5,333 nt of DNA from JBAYHA01 sp964605975 (GCA_964605975.1 CAZSER010000041.1:1-5333), one strand, 5' to 3'. Shown: positions 1 through 5,244, counted from the first letter of the stretch. Program-made: numbers and translations. Notes: a model not told the origin generated them from the letters alone.

Positions 1-511
1 GATTAAACAATAACACCTTTAATTTGAACATACCAAAATAAAGTAAAACACCAAAATCACCAATTTCTTGTGGTACTTCATGAATAATGACCGCCAAAGT
101 TGTGGCAACTCCCAATGGCCAAGAAACCAAAAAAGCGGAAGCAATAATTGCCCCATCAATAAAGTTATGCAAGGCATCTCCCAAAAGGTTATTTAAAGCC
201 ACAGGATGGATCTTCTTTTCATCATGTTCTACCCGATGACAGTGATGCCAATGAATAAAATTTTCAACGACAAAAAACAACAAAATACCCAAAAGAAAAA
301 ATATCCCTGTTAACTCATTAAAAGCCCCCTCCTCAACAAGTTCGGGAATAATATGCAAAAAAACTTCTCCAAAAAGTGCTCCGACCGAAAAGCTAACAAA
401 ATAAAGTAAAAAATGTTCTAATTTTTGTCGCTTAACGAGCAAAGTAATAACTCCAATCAAGGAAATTAAACTAACAATCGCAATCGCAGAAAAAGTTTGT
501 AAATAAACCAT
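1..511 (-). CDS. ZIP family divalent metal transporter (3' end cut off by window edge)
   Basis: The first 170 residues of a ZIP-type (zinc/iron permease) inner-membrane transporter are visible. Members move Zn2+, Fe2+ or related metals into the cytoplasm. Hydrophobic segments lie at about residues 4-26, 33-55, 67-84, 117-131 and 134-158. The fourth carries the family signature HNFIDG (115-120) and the fifth carries HEVPQEIGD (144-152). Residues H115, N116, D119, H144, E145, E149 and D152 match the metal-site pattern of the LIV-1-like branch (HNxxDG, HExPxExGD), with Gln in place of the second His of the TM5 motif. A His-rich stretch, HWHHCHRVEHDE (87-98), sits in the loop between TM3 and TM4, where family members often bind metal. 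The ATG is fixed by an in-frame stop two codons upstream. No Shine-Dalgarno is seen. It follows the methyltransferase after 30 bp and is probably co-transcribed. About 70-100 residues are missing at the C-terminus compared with usual family length. Confidence 0.9.
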   Translation of the reverse strand, partial: MVYLQTFSAIAIVSLISLIGVITLLVKRQKLEHFLLYFVSFSVGALFGEVFLHIIPELVEEGAFNELTGIFFLLGILLFFVVENFIHWHHCHRVEHDEKKIHPVALNNLLGDALHNFIDGAIIASAFLVSWPLGVATTLAVIIHEVPQEIGDFGVLLYFGMFKLKVLLFN

Positions 512-541
512 ACTTTATTTATTTTAAAATTTTCAATGTTT

Positions 542-1297
542 TTATATTTTTATCTTTGTTAATTCCAAGCACATAAACAACGGAATTTCTTTGCGCATTC
601 TGTTTTCTTGTTTGGCTTTGGCGCCAACGGAAACTCGAAGCGAAGTCCATTCATCTAATCTAGTCACCACAAAACCTGATGCCCTAAAAGCTCTGAAATA
701 CGCTGATAGTGGTCGATGAAAAGACCAAGTTTTTTCCTCTGGATTTTTACCGGGATGCATTTGCATCGGGACGGCATTTTCAGTCATATAACCATCAATT
801 CTCCTAAATTGAGTATTATTTTTTTCATCCCAAACCCAACTTGATTGACGAGGAATTCTCAAAACTGGATGATTTAAAACAATATACAATCTTGCACCCC
901 CCTTCATTACCTTGGCAATAGAACGCAAAGTTGGTTCATAATCTTCAATGTTTTGTAAAGCCAAAACTATTGTTGCCAAATTAAAAAAGTCGGCATCAAA
1001 CTTTTCATCTACTTGTGAACCTTTGCATTTCTTGAAATTGACTTGCGGATATTTCTTGATCCCCAAATCCAAAAGTTCTTGGGCAATATCAGTGACGGTA
1101 ACAACGGCTCCAGCCTTAACAAATTCACTAGCAAAAAAACCGGTTCCACCGCCAACTTCCAAAATTCTTTGTCCTGGTTTTATTTTCATTATTTTTAATA
1201 AATTAGGCAACACAATTGTACTATGATAACTATCATCTTGCTTTAAATAACTATCATACCAATCTGCTGATTTCCCCCAAGAACTCTTCACTGGCAT
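542..1297 (-). CDS. class I SAM-dependent methyltransferase
   Basis: A soluble methyltransferase with the Rossmann-like class I fold (Methyltransf_11 type). With numbering from the ATG at 1297 (251 aa), motif I ILEVGGGTGFFA is at about 45-56. The acidic residue at the end of strand beta2 is in VTVTDIA (66-72). The motif IV region FNLATIVLALQNIED is near 105-119, and the post-motif strand RLYIVLNHP is near 136-144. The C-terminal half (about 145-251), with its HPVLRIPRQSSW stretch and many aromatic residues, probably forms the substrate cap. The substrate cannot be read from the sequence. The frame also opens at a TTG at 1306, adding MKN. I prefer the ATG at 1297, since a TTG this close to an ATG and without a ribosome binding site is less likely. 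Neither start has a Shine-Dalgarno. The gene is preceded by a promoter and a structured leader and is followed closely by the ZIP gene, with no terminator between them. Confidence 0.87.
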   Translation of the reverse strand: MPVKSSWGKSADWYDSYLKQDDSYHSTIVLPNLLKIMKIKPGQRILEVGGGTGFFASEFVKAGAVVTVTDIAQELLDLGIKKYPQVNFKKCKGSQVDEKFDADFFNLATIVLALQNIEDYEPTLRSIAKVMKGGARLYIVLNHPVLRIPRQSSWVWDEKNNTQFRRIDGYMTENAVPMQMHPGKNPEEKTWSFHRPLSAYFRAFRASGFVVTRLDEWTSLRVSVGAKAKQENRMRKEIPLFMCLELTKIKI

Positions 1298-1362
1298 ATT
1301 TTTCAAATTAAATTATTTTATAAATTATCATGGTGATGCCCTGGAACTATACAATTTATCTT

Positions 1363-1413
1363 ATTTTTAATTTTGTCGTGGTTCGAGAACCTCACCATGA
1401 CAAAATTAAAAAT
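1363..1413. repeat. long inverted repeat in the methyltransferase leader, with a competing pairing arm at 1325-1336
   Basis: The arms 1363-1381 and 1395-1413 are complementary over 19 positions with one G-U type mismatch. Their core is TTTTGTCGTGG against CCATGACAAAA, around a 13-nt loop. A second inner palindrome, GGTT-CGAG-AACC (1380-1391), uses part of the same bases. Separately, 1325-1336 (TTATCATGGTGA) can pair with 1392-1403 (TCACCATGACAA) over 12 positions with one G-U. That would destroy the long hairpin. It is not a normal terminator: in both directions the GC part of the stem is followed by A-rich sequence, not a T tract. It lies between the putative promoter (1440-1468, minus) and the start codon, so it would be in the 5' leader. 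I see the pairings directly; a regulatory role is inferred. Confidence 0.6.
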
Positions 1414-1439
1414 TACAGCTATTTATCAACTTCTTTCGG

Positions 1440-1468
1440 ATTATGTCATAAATTAGGATAAAAATCAA
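1440..1468 (-). promoter_or_regulatory. sigma70-type promoter for the methyltransferase-ZIP pair
   Basis: On the minus strand TTGATT (1463-1468) and CATAAT (1440-1445) are separated by exactly 17 bases. A TGN extended -10 element lies just before the -10. The hexamers match consensus at 4/6 and 5/6. It lies directly after the terminator of the short-gene cluster, so the methyltransferase would be its own transcription unit. The predicted start is near 1433, giving a leader of about 135 nt. No other minus-strand site nearby matches as well. Confidence 0.5.
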
Positions 1469-1471
1469 GAT

Positions 1472-1497
1472 AAAAAAACCAAACTCATTAAGTTTGG
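1472..1497 (-). terminator. Rho-independent terminator at the end of the short-gene cluster
   Basis: On the minus strand a 7-bp stem, CCAAACT / AGTTTGG (1491-1497 with 1479-1485), closes a 5-nt loop and is followed by seven T (1478-1472). It lies 32 bp after the stop at 1530, or only 7 bp after the stop of the frame-corrected reading at 1505. Confidence 0.8.
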
Positions 1498-1504
1498 CAA
1501 AGGG

Positions 1505-1703
1505 CTATTTAGCTACAAGCAAAGCGACCTCATTTTTTTCTACTAATTCTCCTATTACAGATTAGCGTAGTCAAACATTTAGGATCGATATTCTCCGCTT
1601 TTTTAATCAATTCCGCCAACTCTTTTTTTTCATTTTCATCCGTCGTTTTCTCTAATTGTTCTTTCATTGCCCCAATAAAAAGATTTCTTAACCGTAAGTT
1701 AAT
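1505..1703 (-). pseudogene. small hypothetical gene, apparently frame-broken, with a possible ATT start
   Basis: The intact part reads from ATG 1667 to TGA 1530 (45 aa), a charged helical protein starting MKEQLEKTTDENEKK. The same frame is open upstream to an ATT at 1703, which sits 5 nt after a GGAGG and follows an in-frame TAG. An ATT start would add 12 residues (INLRLRNLFIGA), giving 57 aa. The ATG at 1667 has no ribosome binding site. Near the 3' end the current frame turns basic and cysteine-bearing (ICNRRISRKK). The +1 frame over the same bases reads VIGELVEKNEVALLVAK and stops at 1505, just before the terminator. I read this as a gene of about 68 codons that has lost frame by one base near 1557, or one that uses slippage (an A7 run lies at 1539-1533). 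No family is recognised. A sequencing error would give the same picture. Confidence 0.45.
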
Positions 1704-1707
1704 CTAG

Positions 1708-1713
1708 ACCTCC
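1708..1713 (-). promoter_or_regulatory. Shine-Dalgarno site that points to an ATT start
   Basis: GGAGGT on the minus strand lies 5 nt (counted from GGAGG) before ATT 1703-1701. No ATG, GTG or TTG lies at a usable distance; the first ATG in the frame is 41 nt away. It is the same type of site as those of the two short genes upstream. Confidence 0.45.
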
Positions 1714-1724
1714 GTTTTTGATTT

Positions 1725-1751
1725 AAAAAAACCGCATTGGCGAACGCGGTT
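1725..1751 (-). terminator. Rho-independent terminator/attenuator after the 56-aa gene
   Basis: On the minus strand the stem AACCGC / GCGGTT (1751-1746 with 1735-1730), with possible weak pairing in its 10-nt loop, is followed by seven T (1731-1725). It falls between two short genes of the cluster, 12 nt before the next gene's GGAGG. It therefore either ends the upstream unit or lowers expression of the downstream one. The frame-shifted reading of the 56-aa gene stops at 1750, right on the hairpin. Confidence 0.75.
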
Positions 1752-1759
1752 ATTTAGAC

Positions 1760-1930
1760 TTAATTAAAGACCAAATGTTTATTGCCTTTTCGGCCTGTTT
1801 TTTGTTTTTTGGTCTTTATCAACAAACGACAAGCTGTTCCAATATAATCATCTTTGAGGACTGGATCTTCCGTCTTCAATCCAGATTTTAAAATTTTTAC
1901 CACATGTTCCAGGATTGCACTTTCCTTCAT
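1760..1930 (-). CDS. small hypothetical protein (56 aa), probably frame-shifted at its 3' end
   Basis: It starts MKESAILEHVVKILKSG at an ATG with an excellent AAGGAG (1937-1942) 6 nt upstream, so translation is likely. Residues 1-40 are amphipathic helix-like with a short DDYIG turn. No family is recognised. The last residues of the current frame (TGRKGNKHLVFN) are very basic and Gly-rich. They follow the sequence A6-C-A6-C. Leaving out one A of the second run gives instead QAEKAINIWSLIKSK, a plausible helical end, with a stop at 1750 that touches the terminator. The native product may therefore be about 59 aa. The gap to the 34-aa gene upstream is only 15 bp and is filled by the ribosome binding site, so the two form an operon. 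A deletion or insertion in the genome, a sequencing error, or slippage on the A runs could explain the break. Confidence 0.6.
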   Translation of the reverse strand: MKESAILEHVVKILKSGLKTEDPVLKDDYIGTACRLLIKTKKQKTGRKGNKHLVFN

Positions 1931-1945
1931 TTTTTTCTCCTTAGC

Positions 1946-2050
1946 TTAAAGTGACAACGGCTTCCGCATTCTAGCCTTTTTTTCTTCGCTTGACTCCGAA
2001 AAAAAAGACCTCCAAAAATTAACTACCAACAAAACAATTTTTGATAACAT
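1946..2050 (-). CDS. 34-aa putative small membrane-associated protein
   Basis: The ORF starts at an ATG 7 nt after AAGGAGGT (2057-2064), a full match to the usual anti-Shine-Dalgarno sequence and the strongest ribosome site in the window. The product MLSKIVLLVVNFWRSFF is hydrophobic at 1-17, enough for one short membrane segment or a membrane-surface helix. A charged tail (SESSEEKKARMRKPLSL) follows. The size and hydrophobic-then-charged design recall small membrane proteins and some type I toxins, but I recognise no family and claim no function. It is the first gene of the short cluster: the 56-aa gene follows 15 bp later. Confidence 0.55.
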   Translation of the reverse strand: MLSKIVLLVVNFWRSFFSESSEEKKARMRKPLSL

Positions 2051-2089
2051 AACTTAACCTCCTTCCCAGAAGTTTAAAGAACTTTTATC

Positions 2090-2118
2090 TTTTTATCATA
2101 AAAAAACATTAAAGTCAA
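2090..2118 (-). promoter_or_regulatory. possible promoter for the short-gene cluster
   Basis: On the minus strand TTGACT (2113-2118, 5/6 match to the -35) is 17 bases from TAAAAA (2090-2095, 4/6 match to the -10). A TATGAT also occurs but is only 12 bases from the -35. The start would be near 2083, about 33 nt ahead of the 34-aa ORF. The -10 is weak. Confidence 0.35.
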
Positions 2119-2147
2119 AAATTTATTTTAAATTAAGTTCATTTCAC

Positions 2148-2176
2148 TTGTTTTTACCTCTCTTAAATGTTAAAAT
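2148..2176 (+). promoter_or_regulatory. extended -10 promoter placed for leaderless transcription of the glycosyltransferase operon
   Basis: TTGTTT (2148-2153) and TAAAAT (2171-2176) are 17 bases apart, with TG at 2169-2170 one base further from ideal or T-G-T directly preceding the -10. The -10 matches at 5/6. The expected start, 6-8 bases on, is 2182-2184, that is 2-4 nt before the ATG at 2186. No Shine-Dalgarno lies between. Confidence 0.5.
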
Positions 2177-2185
2177 TTAATTATT

Positions 2186-3802
2186 ATGTATAAATATTGG
2201 CAAAAGATAAAAAAACATCACTATCTCGCGTTATTACTGGCGTTGATTTTTATTTTAACACCAATTTATTTTTATTTACCGGCAAAATATAATGATAAAT
2301 TTTATTCGCCTGACGAAACGGCAAACTTTTTTTTCGCTCAAAATTTTGCTAAATTAAACTCTCTAAAAATTCCAGAACCAATGAATAATTACGGAGCAAA
2401 TATAGTTTTTCCTCGTTCAATAAATGTAACCTCCAATCAAGAATTAGTTAGTGGTTCATTTCTGGGATTACCAGTCATTTATGGTTTATTAGCAAAAATA
2501 TTTTCCACTGACTTCATCGTTTTTTTTACGCCTTTTTTATCTCTTTTGACCGTTCTTATTTTTTTTCTGGGTTTAAAAAATTTATTATCAGAAAAAACGG
2601 CTTTCTATTCTTCCCTACTTGTTCTATTAATGCCAATTTTTATTTATACAGCCAATAAGGGATTATTACAGCACAACTTGCAACTTTTTTTTGTGGTTTT
2701 TTGTTTTTATTTACTAACAGTTGCCCAAAAAAAGGAAAATGATTACTGGTTAATTCCCGCCTCACTGTTTTTTTCTCTGGCTCTTTTTGTTCGAACTTCC
2801 GAAATCTTCTTTTTCTCACTTTTAATTATTGCCTTTTGGTTTAATTATGATAGAAAATTCCGCTTTCTATTGTTTTTTGGTGGCTTTTCTTTTTTGGGAT
2901 TGATTGGTATTCTCCTTTTTAATCAACAAATTTATGGTTCTTTTTTTTCTCTGGGCTATCAATCACTGGAAGCAACGCCCAAAATTAAAAAATCTCTTAT
3001 TACCAACATAACATCAATAATCTTTCCCTTTGGGCTGAAATTGAAAATATATTTTTATCATCTTCGAGAATTTTTGTGGAAATTATTTTTTCCATTTTTT
3101 GTTCCGGCAATGGTGGGATTGATATATTTGTTCAAAAAAAATTTTAATTCTCCCCAAAAAGTAGCCTGTTTTTCTATTTTAACTATCGCCATTATTTATG
3201 AAACTGTTTTTTATGGCACTTTTTGGCCATGGGGACTATCCGGAATTTCTAGTGAAATTCAAACCTCGATTGGCGCACCACACCTGCGCTATTTCTTGCC
3301 TTTGTTTTTCTTGTTTATTCCTTTCGTTGTAATATTTTTTGAAAAAATTATTAAAAACTTTTCTCTTCGTGAGAAGAAAATTTCTCTTCTTTTGGTTTTT
3401 TCTTTTTTTCTTGTTTTTTCAGTCAAAAACATTTTTTATGATCAGGCTGAAGGATTATTAAAAATTTCTACCGACCTCCACGATTTTGAACAAAGAATTA
3501 TTGTGGTAGAAAAAATTATTCCTCCAAATTCTCTAATTATTGTTCCTGATTGGGCCGATCGTATTTTTTTCCCAAAATATAAAGTGATTCAATCTATTAA
3601 CGATCCCCTTATTCACGCCCAAAATCCATTATTGTTCCTGCCTCAAATAGTCGATGAACACCCGGTTTTTTATTATACTGCCGAAAACGATACCGATTTT
3701 ATAGAATTTCAAAAGCAACTAAATGAAATAAAGTTATATCCAGTTTTTATTAGCAAAGTTTTCAAAGATGAATCCCTTTATGAAATTAAACTTCACAACT
3801 AA
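2186..3802 (+). CDS. GT-C type membrane glycosyltransferase (GT39/ArnT-like)
   Basis: A 538-aa integral membrane enzyme, typical in length for bacterial GT39-type proteins, which move a sugar from a polyprenyl-phosphate donor to lipid or protein on the outer face of the membrane. I count about 11-12 hydrophobic segments: near 13-31, 93-108, 110-130, 139-156, 164-180, 186-203, 206-220, 226-246, 298-316, 327-345, 367-386 and 398-414. The first outside loop carries SPDETANFF (41-49), whose Asp43-Glu44 fits the catalytic acidic pair of the superfamily. APHLRYFLP (364-372) matches the conserved RYxxP stretch near the later helices. Residues 415-538 are a mostly soluble tail. Substrate and acceptor are unknown. 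The ATG at 2186 has no ribosome binding site and sits about 9 nt after a -10 element. The 3' end overlaps the next gene by 35 bp, so this is the first gene of an operon. Confidence 0.85.
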   Translation: MYKYWQKIKKHHYLALLLALIFILTPIYFYLPAKYNDKFYSPDETANFFFAQNFAKLNSLKIPEPMNNYGANIVFPRSINVTSNQELVSGSFLGLPVIYGLLAKIFSTDFIVFFTPFLSLLTVLIFFLGLKNLLSEKTAFYSSLLVLLMPIFIYTANKGLLQHNLQLFFVVFCFYLLTVAQKKENDYWLIPASLFFSLALFVRTSEIFFFSLLIIAFWFNYDRKFRFLLFFGGFSFLGLIGILLFNQQIYGSFFSLGYQSLEATPKIKKSLITNITSIIFPFGLKLKIYFYHLREFLWKLFFPFFVPAMVGLIYLFKKNFNSPQKVACFSILTIAIIYETVFYGTFWPWGLSGISSEIQTSIGAPHLRYFLPLFFLFIPFVVIFFEKIIKNFSLREKKISLLLVFSFFLVFSVKNIFYDQAEGLLKISTDLHDFEQRIIVVEKIIPPNSLIIVPDWADRIFFPKYKVIQSINDPLIHAQNPLLFLPQIVDEHPVFYYTAENDTDFIEFQKQLNEIKLYPVFISKVFKDESLYEIKLHN

Positions 3803-4157
3803 AATTTCATTATCCATTTCCATCTCCTTTTCCATTATTTTATTGGGGTATCTTTTTTTTCTAAACTTTTCCCCATTGGGCAAAATGACTGTTTTCTATA
3901 ATTTCCAAAAAACCCCTTTCACCAAAGGGCTTTGGCCAGAAACCAGAATAAAAGAAATTGTTTGTGAAAAAGAATGCCGACAAGAAATCACCGGACAACC
4001 AGTTTATATTAATATTCTTTCTCCGCAAAAATTTACTACTGCCAAATGTCAACTAAATTATTATGGAGAAGCACACACTAATTTTCGGTTAAAACTCAAA
4101 GAAAATACCTCCGAAAGAAAATTCCAAACACCAACACCGCAAATGATCGCCACTTAA
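3768..4157 (+). CDS. membrane-anchored hypothetical protein, cut short by an in-frame TAA
   Basis: The 129-aa ORF starts inside the glycosyltransferase gene. An alternative ATG at 3780 gives MKLNFTTKISLS and a shorter overlap of 23 bp. Neither start has a ribosome binding site, so coupling to the upstream gene is likely. A single membrane helix (about 12-33) is followed by a domain likely outside the cell, rich in alternating polar and hydrophobic residues, as in beta sheets. It contains VYINILSPQKF (79-89) and cysteines at 66, 70 and 94. I know no named family with certainty, though the placement next to a GT39-like enzyme suggests a partner in envelope glycan work. The ORF ends at TAA 4155-4157, but the very next codons in the same frame continue a protein-like reading for 62 residues. 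The 129-aa form is therefore probably a truncated version of a protein of about 192 aa. Confidence 0.65.
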   Translation: MNPFMKLNFTTKISLSISISFSIILLGYLFFLNFSPLGKMTVFYNFQKTPFTKGLWPETRIKEIVCEKECRQEITGQPVYINILSPQKFTTAKCQLNYYGEAHTNFRLKLKENTSERKFQTPTPQMIAT

Positions 4158-4346
4158 AATAACAATGTCACCCTGGAAACAACTTTCAACCTGAAATTTG
4201 CTGAATACAGTTATGGAGCATTAACTTTCTCATTTTCTCATAAAAAAATGGACGAAATAAACAGTTTTCAAATCTCCAACTTTCGTTGTCACCTAAATAA
4301 AAACACCCCCCTAAAAACTTTATTGAAAAAAGTATGGAAAAGATAA
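4158..4346 (+). pseudogene. in-frame continuation of the split membrane-anchored protein
   Basis: Starting right after the TAA at 4155-4157, the same frame stays open for 62 codons. It reads NNNVTLETTFNLKFAEYSYG, then a beta-like stretch (ALTFSFSHKK), and ends LKTLLKKVWKR with stop TAA 4344-4346. It fits the outside domain of the preceding ORF in character. Its end overlaps the ATG of the next gene (4334) by 13 bp, as expected of an intact operon member. It has no start codon near its beginning, so it would not be made on its own. A second explanation is two compensating one-base changes: the -1 frame just before the stop reads IPNTNTANDRHLK, which is also protein-like. Confidence 0.5.
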
Positions 4347-4525
4347 AAACAAAAATTCACGACTTCTGTTTACCAATAATTATTATTAGTTTTATCTTGT
4401 ACTATGTTTTATTTATTTTGGAGTTTTGGCGACCAGGATTTGTCTCTCTATACTTTAACATTGAAATAATTTTCATCATTTTTTTGTTTTCTTCATTGCT
4501 TTGGTTTTTGTCTGAGAAAACTTAA
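4334..4525 (+). CDS. 63-aa small protein with two membrane helices
   Basis: After a short basic start (MEKIKTKIHDF), two hydrophobic segments are visible: about 12-31 and 41-58, joined by a short loop with WRPG. The tail is SEKT. This gives a helical-hairpin protein of the inner membrane. The ATG overlaps the end of the preceding (split) gene by 13 bp, with no ribosome binding site, so translation is probably coupled. It is the last gene of the glycosyltransferase operon, with the terminator 38 bp after its stop. No family is recognised. An accessory role to the glycosyltransferase is inferred from context only. Confidence 0.6.
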   Translation: MEKIKTKIHDFCLPIIIISFILYYVLFILEFWRPGFVSLYFNIEIIFIIFLFSSLLWFLSEKT

Positions 4526-4562
4526 AAAAAATTGCTTTTGACCATTTTTAAAAACAAAACAA

Positions 4563-4588
4563 AAAAAAACGGCAAAAGCCGTTTTTTT
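4563..4588. terminator. bidirectional Rho-independent terminator between convergent genes
   Basis: A perfect 11-bp stem, AAAAAAACGGC / GCCGTTTTTTT, closes on the tetraloop AAAA (4574-4577). It gives a T7 tract on the plus strand and a T9 tract on the minus strand (A run 4561-4569). It ends the plus-strand operon 38 bp after its last stop and the convergent minus-strand gene 8 bp after its stop. Confidence 0.92.
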
Positions 4589-4595
4589 AGTTCAC

Positions 4596-5153
4596 TTAGC
4601 TAGAAGAATTTTCTGATTCTTTAAATCTTTCCTTAATTTTTTTAGTTATCAAGGGAAGAAAATCTTCCGACTTTAAAGCTGGAAATTCGCTTGGTTCGCT
4701 AAAAGAATTTTCATAATTAACAACCCCTCCAAAATTCTCACCTTCCAATCTTTCCGCAATTGCGATATTCCCCTTGTTATAATTACTTTCAACAACAATT
4801 CCCTCCTTGCCAATCTCAACCCCCCAATTACTTATCAATAAATCATACCTACTTTCTGGCTCAGGATTCAAATTCCCTTCACTTAAATAGCGAATAGCCT
4901 GTTCCCTACTCATCGTCCCAACTAATTTTTCAAAAGTTACTATTTTAAAATTATCTTTTTCACTATCCCGAACCATTGCCTCACCTGAAAAAGAAATTCC
5001 CGGCATCCCTGCCTCTTCACCGGAAAAAGAAACAGGGAAAGAACCTTTAAACTGTTTTTCTTGTAAAAGATCAAACAACTCTTTACCTAACTTTCTTCGT
5101 TGATCAAAAAGATTTTCTTTTTCTTCTGTTGGTTTAAAATTCTCAAGATTCAT
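4596..5153 (-). CDS. hypothetical acidic cytoplasmic protein (185 aa)
   Basis: A soluble protein with no signal peptide and no membrane segment. I do not recognise the family. A charged helical N-terminus (about 8-34, EEKENLFDQRRKLGKEL) leads into a region with a tandem-like motif, SFSGE at 42-46 and again at 54-58. A mixed middle follows, with REQAIRYLSEGNLNPEPESR (83-102) and a likely sheet-rich part (104-146, including DLLISNWGVEIGKEGIVVES). The end is a helix (LPLITKKIKERFKES) plus a Ser tail. The composition is clearly acidic. The ATG has AAGG only 1 nt upstream, too close to act as a usual ribosome site. A promoter fits at 5192-5220. The gene is a single unit, convergent with the glycosyltransferase operon. 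Codon use and reading are coherent over the whole length, so the frame itself is secure even though function is unknown. Confidence 0.75.
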   Translation of the reverse strand: MNLENFKPTEEKENLFDQRRKLGKELFDLLQEKQFKGSFPVSFSGEEAGMPGISFSGEAMVRDSEKDNFKIVTFEKLVGTMSREQAIRYLSEGNLNPEPESRYDLLISNWGVEIGKEGIVVESNYNKGNIAIAERLEGENFGGVVNYENSFSEPSEFPALKSEDFLPLITKKIKERFKESENSSS

Positions 5154-5191
5154 ACCTTTTTAAATTACTGATAAATTAATAATAATATTTC

Positions 5192-5220
5192 AGTATATTC
5201 GATCTTTTACGGTTTGAAAA
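5192..5220 (-). promoter_or_regulatory. probable promoter of the 185-aa gene
   Basis: On the minus strand TTTTCA (5215-5220, 4/6) and TATACT (5192-5197, 5/6) are 17 bases apart. The start would be near 5184, giving a 5' leader of about 30 nt. Confidence 0.4.
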
Positions 5221-5222
5221 AT

Positions 5223-5240
5223 GGAAGAGGGGTCGGGGGG
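5223..5240 (+). other. G-rich tract, unusual for this AT-rich window
   Basis: The plus strand has G runs of 2, 4 and 6 within 18 bases (GG-AAGA-GGGG-TC-GGGGGG). No other tract like it exists in the window. It could form at most a weak two-layer quadruplex. It lies directly next to the hairpin at 5245-5288 and upstream of the 185-aa gene's promoter. Confidence 0.4.
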
Positions 5241-5244
5241 TGAA

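Noticed and set aside
948..1226. Open frame of 92 codons on the plus strand
   Set aside because: It lies wholly inside the methyltransferase gene on the other strand, whose motifs are clear. The product has a Pro/Ser/Lys mix without any domain.
1363..1413. Long inverted repeat as a terminator
   Set aside because: The GC part of the stem is followed by A-rich sequence in both directions, so the U tract needed for release is missing. A clear terminator already exists at 1472-1497.
3861..4052. Open frame of 63 codons on the minus strand
   Set aside because: It is antisense to the membrane-anchored protein gene inside a coherent plus-strand operon, with no ribosome site or promoter.
4155..4157. 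TAA as a reassigned sense codon
   Set aside because: Recoding in candidate phyla is known for UGA, not UAA. TAA also ends most genes in this window in a normal way.
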